Assembly: GCA_002347905.1 (NCBI GenBank)
Contig: DDYJ01000188.1
Span: 1 to 5,088 of the forward strand
From: Comamonadaceae bacterium UBA2237
GTDB taxonomy: Bacteria; Pseudomonadota; Gammaproteobacteria; Burkholderiales; Burkholderiaceae_C
Reading direction: 5' to 3'
DNA: 5,088 bases
The notes under the pieces were generated by a model. The model ran no database searches, had not been told where the DNA came from, and saw only the letters and a program-made list of their open reading frames with translations. This document shows positions 1 to 5,088 of this stretch, in pieces. The position numbers and the translations under genes were made by a program. Numbering within the stretch: the first letter of the stretch is position 1; every line of letters starts with the position of its first letter.

Positions 1-48
1 CAAGCAATCCTTAACGAAGTACAAGTCAGGCATGTGAGATTTGCATGA
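1..48 (+). other. Left-edge stub, possible 3' end of a TRAP solute-binding (dctP) gene
   Basis: These bases lie before the dctQ start and are too short to identify. Two frames are open from the edge. One ends at a TGA at 35-37 with the peptide tail KQSLTKYKSGM. The other ends at a TGA at 46-48, overlapping the dctQ start as ATGA, with the tail QAILNEVQVRHVRFA. The third frame stops at once. TRAP operons commonly have the periplasmic binding-protein gene directly before dctQ, so either tail could be its C-terminus. This is inference from gene order; neither tail carries a recognisable motif. Confidence 0.3.
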
Positions 49-578
49 CGGCTAACACCACATCGCATAAAAAGAATCCATTTGATCGCATCATCGACAG
101 CATTGAATGGTTAGCGGCCTTGTTTGTAGGCATAGTGGCCGCGAATATTTTTATCGCTGTGGTGTTGCGAAAATTTTTTGATACATCGATTCCAGACAGT
201 TACGACTTTGGTCGTTTACTACTTGGTATTTTGATTTTCTGGGGCATTGCCGCTACCAGCTACCGCGGCAACCATATCACCGTCGATTTGTTGTGGAGCA
301 GTTCGAGCCCCCGTGTACGTCGCTGGATCGATGTGTTTGCCACCTTGGTCTTATTGCTGGTGGTCACGGTGCAAACCATCATGTTGTTTGACAAAGTGAG
401 CATGACACAACGCGATAACGTGTTGACCTACGACTTGAATTTACCCACTTGGCCGTTTTTTGCATTGGCATGGATGGGGGATGTTTGCGCGGTATTGCTC
501 ATTGCCATTCGAACCTGGCGCTTAATTTTTCAGCCAGAGGCGCTGATCGACCATCCAGAAACCAAATCTAGCGAATAA
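45..578 (+). CDS. dctQ: TRAP transporter small permease subunit (DctQ family)
   Basis: This is the small integral membrane subunit of a tripartite ATP-independent periplasmic transporter. It pairs with the large DctM subunit in the inner membrane, and the system uses a sodium or proton gradient to take up a ligand delivered by a periplasmic binding protein. At 177 residues it has the usual family length. Four hydrophobic segments are visible at about residues 21-41, 56-73, 95-115 and 136-157, as expected for DctQ. The stretch LRKFFDTSIPDSYDFGRLL (41-59) followed by GIAATSYRGNHITVDLL (67-83) matches the family's conserved arginine, proline and G-x-HI-x-VD signature. A weak purine-rich site (GTGAGA, 34-39) sits 5 bases before the ATG. 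The gene ends 12 bases before dctM, so the two are almost certainly cotranscribed. The substrate cannot be read from this subunit. Confidence 0.93.
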   Translation: MTANTTSHKKNPFDRIIDSIEWLAALFVGIVAANIFIAVVLRKFFDTSIPDSYDFGRLLLGILIFWGIAATSYRGNHITVDLLWSSSSPRVRRWIDVFATLVLLLVVTVQTIMLFDKVSMTQRDNVLTYDLNLPTWPFFALAWMGDVCAVLLIAIRTWRLIFQPEALIDHPETKSSE

Positions 579-590
579 GCTTTTACCTCT

Positions 591-1895
591 ATGGAACTCA
601 GTACCAATGCGGTTGCCGTAATCGGCTTTGTGGTCTTATTTGTTTTGATGCTTTTGCGCGTTCCAGTTGGTATGGCCATGGGTCTGGTTGGTGTCGTCGG
701 CTATAGCTATATCGCTGGTACCGGGCCTGCATTGAAATTGGTCGGGCAAACCTCCATGCGCACAGTAACCGACTACACCTTTGGTGTGATTCCCATGTTC
801 ATGTTGATGGGCGCGTTTGTCTCGGTGTCAGGTGTGAGCCGTGAGTTGTTTCGTGCCGCCAATTCCTGCATCGGCCATTTACGTGGTGGATTGGGCGTTG
901 CCACTGTTTTGGCTTGCGGTGGGTTTGCTGCTATTTGCGGATCCTCCGTTGCAACAGCTGCCACGTTCTCTGCCGTTGCGTATCCAGAAATGCGGCGCTA
1001 CGGCTATCCACAATCTTTTGCAACCGGAGTAATTGCCGCTGGCGGCACCTTAGGCGCTATGTTGCCGCCTTCCACAGTGTTAGCTGTCTATGCGATTTTG
1101 ACCCAACAAGACATTGGCAAGTTGTTCATGGCTGGCATTGTTCCGGGCCTTCTTGCTATGGGCATGTATGTCACCACCATTATGCTGATCGTATTTTTCA
1201 GACCTGAATGGTTGCCTGCTGGCGAGCCCAAGCCTTTTGCTGAACGTCTTGCAGGCTTGAAAGATGTCTGGGCCCCGTTGGTTTTATTCTTATTTGTCAT
1301 CGGCGGTTTGTACGGTGGATTTTTTACACCCACAGAAGCAGGCGGTGTTGGCGCGAGCGGTGCTTTTTTGCTGGGCGTGTTTCGCGGCAAGTTAGACCGC
1401 GCGGGTATTCTTGAGGCTTTGTTATCCGCCACTAGAACTGCGGCGGCCGTATTTACGGTATTGATTGGTGCGTTGCTGTTTGGTTATTTTTTAACCATCA
1501 CACAAACACCGCAAAAGCTCACAGAATTTCTCACCAGTTTAGGGATTGGTCGCTATGGGGTTCTAGCTCTGATCATGCTGATGTACTTGGTTTTGGGATG
1601 TTTGATGGATGCCATGGCCATGATAATTCTCACCGTGCCAATTATTTTTCCAGTCATCGTACAACTGGGATTTGATCCAATTTGGTTTGGCATCATCATT
1701 GTTATGACGGTAGAGCTTGGATTGATTCATCCACCTGTGGGTATGAATGTGTTTGTTATTAAGAGTGTGGTCAAAGACGTCACATTTATGACCATCTTCA
1801 GAGGCGTTATTCCATTTGTGGTGACGGACATTTTGCGATTGGTGATCTTGATCGCATTCCCCATCATCGCCTTGTGGCTGCCTAGCCGGCTATAG
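591..1895 (+). CDS. dctM: TRAP transporter large permease subunit (DctM family)
   Basis: This is the large transport subunit of the TRAP system, which forms the translocation path in the inner membrane. At 434 residues it has typical DctM length, with hydrophobic segments throughout and an N-terminal helix at about 7-28. Family motifs appear in order: IPMFMLMGAFVSVSG (67-81), GGFAAICGSSVATAATF (110-126), GGTLGAMLPPSTVLAVYA (151-168), GGFFTPTEAGGVGA (242-255), GCLMDAMAMIILTVPIIFPV (336-355) and ELGLIHPPVGMNVFVI (375-390). The duplicated G-rich, PP-containing re-entrant loops are characteristic of the family. No clear Shine-Dalgarno site precedes the ATG (the 12-base gap is pyrimidine-rich), so translation probably depends on coupling to dctQ. 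The stop lies only 6 bases from the stop of the convergent DUF3237 gene. Substrate is unknown; a carboxylate is the usual TRAP cargo. Confidence 0.96.
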   Translation: MELSTNAVAVIGFVVLFVLMLLRVPVGMAMGLVGVVGYSYIAGTGPALKLVGQTSMRTVTDYTFGVIPMFMLMGAFVSVSGVSRELFRAANSCIGHLRGGLGVATVLACGGFAAICGSSVATAATFSAVAYPEMRRYGYPQSFATGVIAAGGTLGAMLPPSTVLAVYAILTQQDIGKLFMAGIVPGLLAMGMYVTTIMLIVFFRPEWLPAGEPKPFAERLAGLKDVWAPLVLFLFVIGGLYGGFFTPTEAGGVGASGAFLLGVFRGKLDRAGILEALLSATRTAAAVFTVLIGALLFGYFLTITQTPQKLTEFLTSLGIGRYGVLALIMLMYLVLGCLMDAMAMIILTVPIIFPVIVQLGFDPIWFGIIIVMTVELGLIHPPVGMNVFVIKSVVKDVTFMTIFRGVIPFVVTDILRLVILIAFPIIALWLPSRL

Positions 1896-1901
1896 GGCTC
1901 G

Positions 1902-2369
1902 TCAACACACTTTATAAAAACTCAAAAACACGCCATCTGGGGCGCGCATGCCAACACCGATGAATTGGTGCTCTGCTAACCACAACCATTTTTCAGAAGA
2001 CGGCTCCATCTGCGGCTGGCAGCGAAAGTAGACACGCGCAGGGTCGACCGGTTGGCCATTGCGGATCTTTGCAGAGTCCTCTGCAGATGCCACACGCAAC
2101 GCGGTATTTTTAACAAACACGCGACTTCCGTCATCTAACTCCAATACATAACGCGCATCCAAGTGGGCATGCCGTCCGTCTTCCACCAATAACTGATAGT
2201 CCGCGCCACCCGCGAGGATTCGCCCGTTGAGCAAAGGCCCTGTGACGACACCTCCCGTAATGGGAATCATGCGACGTAACCCAAACGTAGTTGCACCCAC
2301 TTCGACGGGCGCGTCAATCGTGACACTCAAATCACAAACGTGTTCAAGGACTGGTGGAAGAAAAGTCAT
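1902..2369 (-). CDS. DUF3237 (UPF0311) domain protein, function unknown
   Basis: A 155-residue soluble protein with no signal peptide or membrane segment; the whole length is one DUF3237 domain. Recognisable features in order are the N-terminal LEHVCDLSVTIDAPVEVG (8-25), the conserved core RRMIPITGGVVTGPLLNG (32-49), then AGGADYQLLVEDG (53-65), LDARYVLELDDGS (69-81), ARVYFRCQPQMEPSSEKWLWL (110-130, consensus YFR..P.FE...Y.WLN) and a final GVGMRAPDGVFLSFYKV (138-154). The alternating hydrophobic pattern suggests a mostly beta protein. No biochemical role is established for the family to my knowledge. Its ATG overlaps the TGA of the upstream acetoacetyl-CoA synthetase gene as ATGA. An AAAGG lies 11 bases before the start, rather far for a good Shine-Dalgarno site, so translation is probably coupled. 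Context suggests a role linked to acetoacetate or beta-keto acid metabolism; that part is inference. Confidence 0.88.
   Translation of the reverse strand: MTFLPPVLEHVCDLSVTIDAPVEVGATTFGLRRMIPITGGVVTGPLLNGRILAGGADYQLLVEDGRHAHLDARYVLELDDGSRVFVKNTALRVASAEDSAKIRNGQPVDPARVYFRCQPQMEPSSEKWLWLAEHQFIGVGMRAPDGVFLSFYKVC
2366..2369 (-). other. ATGA stop/start overlap between synthetase and DUF3237 genes
   Basis: On the minus strand the four bases ATGA contain both the start of the DUF3237 gene and the TGA stop of the synthetase gene. Such overlaps usually indicate cotranscription and translation by re-initiating ribosomes. This supports reading the two genes as one operon. Confidence 0.9.
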
Positions 2370-4429
2370 GATGTTTGTAGCCTTTGCTTTGCAAATTCAA
2401 CATACCAATCCAAACTTGCTGGATTGGCCATTGCGTCTTTGTTCACTACTTTTTCAATCGGTTGGCCGAGTAGCAATTTTTTTATCGGTAACTCTTGTTT
2501 CTTCCCAGACAAGGTACGCGGAATTTCAGCCACTTGAAAAATGTCGTTCGGTACAAAACGTGGACTCAAAGCGGTTTTGATCGCATTGATGAGCTTGCTT
2601 TTCATGGCTTCGTCTAACGCGACCCCTTCGCGCAACACTACGAACAAAGGCATGTAACTTTCGCGGCCCAAATACTCTAAATCGACCACCATGCTGTCGA
2701 GCACCTCGGGCAACGCTTCTACTGCGCTATAGAGTTCACTAGTGCCCATGCGCAGACCGTGTCGGTTGATGGTGGCGTCACTCCGTCCATAAATAATGCA
2801 CGCGCCTTCCGGTGTAATTTTGAGCCAGTCGCCATGGCGCCATACGCCGCCCATGTCAGCGGGGCCGTCCCCTCCGCCGGGTTGTCGTCCATGCCCAACG
2901 GGATACATCTCAAAATAGCTCGATAAATAACGCGCGTTGTTTTTGTCATTCCAAAAATACAAAGGCATGGATGGCAGAGGTTGCGCGCACACCAGCTCCC
3001 CTACTTCTCCAATGACTGGTTGTCCTTGCTCATTCCAAGCTTCTACGGCACAGCCTAGCAAGCGACATTGCATCTCGCCTACTCGCAATGGCAACTCGCG
3101 GTTACCACCAATGAACGCGCCAGCGAAATCTGTACCGCCAGAAATATTGCACCACCAGACATCGGTACCTAGTTGCTTTAATTGTTCAGTGCCCCAGCGC
3201 TGCGCGTCTTCGCTCAAGGGAGATCCTGTGGTGCCAAGTGCGCGTACCTTTTTTAGTTGCGGCATGCTTTTTAAGTCAACCCCAGCTTTTTGGCAGTTGG
3301 CAAAAAATGCTGCGCCCGCACCAAAAAATGTGACGCCGTGGTCTGCCGCAAAACGCCAGAGTGTTGACCAATCAGGCTTGTCTTTGGTGCCGCCGGGATT
3401 GCCGTCGTAAATCACGCAGGTGGTGCCGTTGAGTAAGCCACCGATTTGCGCGTTCCACATGACCCAACCTGTTGAGCTATACCAGTGAAAGCGCTCGCCC
3501 CAGCTGTTGGGGTGGTAACTACAACCAATATCGTTGTGCAAAATTTTGAGCGCCAAGGCCACGATGAGTGTGCCGCCATGTCCGTGGACGATGGGTTTTG
3601 GCAATCCTGTCGTGCCGCTGGAATACACAATCCACAACGGGTGGTCAAAGGGCAGCCACATGGGATGGAATGCCTCTACCGCGGCATCGTTGCGTGCAAT
3701 CGTCTGGGCGAATGGCGTGCTGTTAGGCAAGCTTGCATCTGCTTTGAGATTGGGCAACATAATGAGATGCTCCACGCTTGGTAATGCGGCGCGCATATCA
3801 GCGACCACTTGCAAACGGTCGTGCTCTTTACCGCCGTAACGCACACCGTCACAGGCAATCAGCACCTTGGGTTCAATTTGCGTGAATCGATCGAGCACGG
3901 CATTGGCGCCCATATCCGGTGCGCAAATGCTCCACACACCACCCACACTCACTGTTGCCAAAAGCGCAACGGCAGCTTCAGCAATATTGGGCAAATAGGC
4001 CGCCACTCTGTCGCCTGGTTTCACACCCTGCGCTTGTAAATGCAAAGCAAGCGATGCGACTTGACGGCGCAACTCTGGCCAACTGAGTTCTTTTACAACA
4101 CCTGATTCGTTTTGGCTAATGATGGCTTTGAATCCTGCTTGGTGTGCAGGATCCACATGGCGAAACATCTGGGCCGCGTAATTGCTTTGTGCACCGACAA
4201 ACCACTCACCACCGGGCATAGCGTTTTTAGACAACGCCGCTTTATGGGGAGTGGGAGACTGCATGTCAAAGTAATCCCAAATGCTTTGCCAAAAGTCATT
4301 GAGTTCTGTCGTCGACCAACGCCACAGCGCGTCGTAACTGTCAAATTGCAAGCCGCGTTTTTCGCGCAACCAGTCTTGGTACAAACGAATTTGGGGAATA
4401 TAGGCGGGAGGTTTGTCTCTAGCGATCAT
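2366..4429 (-). CDS. Acetoacetyl-CoA synthetase (acetoacetate--CoA ligase)
   Basis: A 687-residue cytoplasmic adenylate-forming enzyme that converts acetoacetate, ATP and CoA to acetoacetyl-CoA, AMP and pyrophosphate. It begins with the acetyl-CoA-synthetase-type N-terminal region (FDSYDALWRWSTTELNDFW, 29-47). The ATP phosphate-binding motif YSSGTTGLPKPI is at 269-280. Subfamily blocks GWVMWNAQIGGLLNGTT (321-337) and NISGGTDFAGAF (428-439) follow, then RHGDW (531-535) and the hinge/CoA region GRSDATINRHGLRMGTSELY (548-567). The C-terminal PRTLSGKKQELPIKKLL (637-653) carries the catalytic lysine, probably K643. PRTLSGKK followed by xPxKKLL and AMANPASLDW points to acetoacetyl- rather than acetyl-CoA synthetase. 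An unusual glycine-rich insertion occupies about 511-528. The start is supported by the alignable N-terminus although no good Shine-Dalgarno site is visible. It is first in a two-gene unit with the DUF3237 gene and divergent from the BKACE gene, whose reaction releases acetoacetate. Names used elsewhere include acsA and aacS. Confidence 0.94.
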   Translation of the reverse strand: MIARDKPPAYIPQIRLYQDWLREKRGLQFDSYDALWRWSTTELNDFWQSIWDYFDMQSPTPHKAALSKNAMPGGEWFVGAQSNYAAQMFRHVDPAHQAGFKAIISQNESGVVKELSWPELRRQVASLALHLQAQGVKPGDRVAAYLPNIAEAAVALLATVSVGGVWSICAPDMGANAVLDRFTQIEPKVLIACDGVRYGGKEHDRLQVVADMRAALPSVEHLIMLPNLKADASLPNSTPFAQTIARNDAAVEAFHPMWLPFDHPLWIVYSSGTTGLPKPIVHGHGGTLIVALALKILHNDIGCSYHPNSWGERFHWYSSTGWVMWNAQIGGLLNGTTCVIYDGNPGGTKDKPDWSTLWRFAADHGVTFFGAGAAFFANCQKAGVDLKSMPQLKKVRALGTTGSPLSEDAQRWGTEQLKQLGTDVWWCNISGGTDFAGAFIGGNRELPLRVGEMQCRLLGCAVEAWNEQGQPVIGEVGELVCAQPLPSMPLYFWNDKNNARYLSSYFEMYPVGHGRQPGGGDGPADMGGVWRHGDWLKITPEGACIIYGRSDATINRHGLRMGTSELYSAVEALPEVLDSMVVDLEYLGRESYMPLFVVLREGVALDEAMKSKLINAIKTALSPRFVPNDIFQVAEIPRTLSGKKQELPIKKLLLGQPIEKVVNKDAMANPASLDWYVEFAKQRLQTS

Positions 4430-4529
4430 TGGTAAAGCTTATCCACGTTGAATTAGGCCCCGAAACAAGGACTAAGGTTTTCCATAATGTGTAGCCCTGG
4501 TGACAGGCGAAATGCTTGCGCGCGACCAT

Positions 4530-4545
4530 ATTCAGTGCACTTTAT
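4530..4545. promoter_or_regulatory. Imperfect palindrome, candidate operator
   Basis: The sequence ATTCAGTGCACTTTAT has a perfect 8-base palindromic core, AGTGCACT (4534-4541). Flanking AT dinucleotides also match, so 12 of 16 positions are symmetric. It ends 25 bases before the BKACE start codon, a position where a repressor could block transcription or translation. No known operator consensus is recognised, and an 8-base palindrome can occur by chance in a region this size. Confidence 0.25.
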
Positions 4546-4558
4546 CCGATACCTAGCC

Positions 4559-4563
4559 AAGGA
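4559..4563 (+). promoter_or_regulatory. Shine-Dalgarno site (AAGGA) of the BKACE gene
   Basis: AAGGA lies 7 bases before the ATG at 4571, the best ribosome binding site in the window. It decides between this start and an in-frame ATG at 4487, which would add 28 residues that do not resemble the family. Confidence 0.75.
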
Positions 4564-4570
4564 TTTCACC

Positions 4571-5088
4571 ATGCCCCGCAAAGTCATCATCACCTGCGCC
4601 GTTACCGGCGCCATCCACACGCCCAGCATGTCGCCGCATTTACCAGTGACTGCGAAAGAAATTGCAGACGCTGCCTTGGGCGCGGCCAAGGCAGGCGCAG
4701 CGATTGTGCATTTGCATGCACGCAACCCAGTAGACGGCAGCCCATCGCAAGACCCCGAACTATTCACACCATTTTTAAAAGAAATCAAAGAAAAAAGCAA
4801 TGTGGTGATCAACCTCACCACAGGTGGCGCACCGACGATGACTATCGCTGACCGCTTGCGTCCCGCACACCATTTCAAGCCAGAAGTTGCCTCACTAAAC
4901 ATGGGTTCGATGAACTTCGGTTTGTACGACATGCTCAAACGCTTCAAAACCTTCAAGCATGACTGGGAAGTGCCTTATCTTGCCAATAGCGACGACCGTG
5001 TATTTAAAAACACCTTCAAAGATATTGCGCACATCTTGCAATCTTGTAGCGACAACGAAACGCGGTTCGAGATCGAGTGCTATGACAT
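4571..5088 (+). CDS. BKACE-family beta-keto acid cleavage enzyme (DUF849), 5' part only
   Basis: The frame is open from the ATG to the right edge, giving 172 codons plus two bases, or somewhat over half of a family protein of about 300 residues. BKACE enzymes are zinc-dependent TIM-barrel proteins that react a beta-keto acid with acetyl-CoA to give acetoacetate and a new acyl-CoA; the founding member, Kce, acts in lysine fermentation. Visible motifs are KVIITCAVTGAIHTPSMSPH (4-23), the zinc-binding VHLHAR (46-51, with H47 and H49), NLTTGGAP (81-88), ASLNMGSMNFG (107-117), VFKNTFKDI and RFEIECYD near the edge. The remaining zinc ligand, a glutamate near residue 230 in Kce, lies beyond the window. 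The start is set by family alignment and an AAGGA site 7 bases upstream; an in-frame ATG at 4487 would add an unfamily-like extension. The keto-acid substrate is unknown, since family members handle different beta-keto acids, including dehydrocarnitine. It faces the acetoacetyl-CoA synthetase gene, which can use its product. Confidence 0.93.
   Translation, partial: MPRKVIITCAVTGAIHTPSMSPHLPVTAKEIADAALGAAKAGAAIVHLHARNPVDGSPSQDPELFTPFLKEIKEKSNVVINLTTGGAPTMTIADRLRPAHHFKPEVASLNMGSMNFGLYDMLKRFKTFKHDWEVPYLANSDDRVFKNTFKDIAHILQSCSDNETRFEIECYD

Larger units (their letters stand above)
4430..4570. promoter_or_regulatory. Divergent intergenic region, presumed promoters of both synthetase and BKACE genes
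   Basis: These 141 bases separate two genes that are transcribed away from each other, so both promoters probably lie here. I do not see a convincing sigma-70 promoter on either strand. A CATAAT hexamer at 4483-4488 (plus strand) resembles a -10 box but has no good -35 partner at 17 bases. A TTGCGC at 4516-4521 followed by TTTATC at 4541-4546 (19-base spacing) is another weak candidate. The region also contains a short inverted repeat, CCTG-GTGA-CAGG (4496-4507), and a palindrome at 4530-4545 listed separately. A regulator may act on both genes, but no regulator gene is in the window. Confidence 0.5.

Noticed and set aside
1088..1432. 114-codon minus-strand open frame inside dctM
   Set aside because: It is the reverse of conserved DctM motifs and has no independent coding evidence.
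1881..1896. Possible terminator hairpin at the end of dctM (CCTA...TAGG around TAGCCGGCTA)
   Set aside because: The stem is only 4 base pairs with an 8-base loop, or a palindrome with no loop, and no T-run follows on either strand.
2227..2580. 117-codon plus-strand open frame across the synthetase/DUF3237 junction
   Set aside because: It runs antisense to two well-supported genes, has no recognisable domain, and has no supporting ribosome binding site or promoter.
2937..3410. 157-codon plus-strand open frame within the synthetase gene
   Set aside because: It is antisense to the conserved core of acetoacetyl-CoA synthetase. Its Pro-, Ser- and Cys-rich composition is typical of a shadow frame.
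2366..4429. Acetyl-CoA or propionyl-CoA synthetase as the identity of the ligase
   Set aside because: The C-terminal PRTLSGKK...PIKKLL and AMANPASLDW segments and the SGGTDFAGAF block fit acetoacetyl-CoA synthetase better than the acetyl-CoA synthetase pattern PRTRSGKIMRR.
4496..4507. CCTG-GTGA-CAGG inverted repeat as an RNA hairpin or riboswitch element
   Set aside because: The stem is only four base pairs (five with a bulge), and there is no surrounding conserved structure or terminator to suggest a riboswitch.
4453..4956. 167-codon minus-strand open frame overlapping the BKACE gene and the intergenic region
   Set aside because: It is antisense to a clearly recognisable BKACE coding sequence, shows no family motif, and its protein reads as low-information shadow sequence.

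Overview
The window looks like a catabolic and transport region of a Gram-negative proteobacterium. The TRAP transporter genes, the protein sequence style and the moderate GC content suggest a betaproteobacterium, possibly Burkholderiales. That placement is an inference from family resemblance and has not been tested by a search. There are four complete protein genes and one gene cut by the right edge. I see no RNA genes, insertion sequences, CRISPR arrays or integration sites.

Layout. Left, plus strand: the small (DctQ-type, 45-578) and large (DctM-type, 591-1895) membrane subunits of a TRAP transporter. The solute-binding subunit is absent and may lie just upstream of base 1. Centre, minus strand: a two-gene unit with acetoacetyl-CoA synthetase first (4429-2366), followed by a DUF3237 protein (2369-1902). 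Their stop and start codons overlap as ATGA. This unit converges on dctM with only 6 bases between stop codons. Right, plus strand: the first 172 codons of a BKACE-family (DUF849) beta-keto acid cleavage enzyme, starting at 4571. It is divergent from the synthetase across a 141-base intergenic region that probably holds both promoters.

How the genes fit together. BKACE enzymes convert a beta-keto acid plus acetyl-CoA into a new acyl-CoA plus acetoacetate. Acetoacetyl-CoA synthetase then activates acetoacetate with ATP and CoA, and a thiolase (not in the window) would return two acetyl-CoA. The divergent pair therefore makes a coherent module that degrades a beta-keto acid and salvages the acetoacetate released. 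The TRAP transporter may import the parent carboxylate, but that link rests only on proximity. The DUF3237 protein has no established function; its tight coupling to the synthetase places it in the same process.

The main points for a second look are the BKACE/synthetase coupling, the DUF3237 gene locked to the synthetase, a glycine-rich insertion of about 18 residues in the synthetase, a BKACE N-terminus without the acidic residue expected for an amino-substituted substrate, and an imperfect palindrome upstream of the BKACE gene. Nothing here proves an undescribed system. The window is best described as a plausible, partly uncharacterised beta-keto acid catabolic locus.
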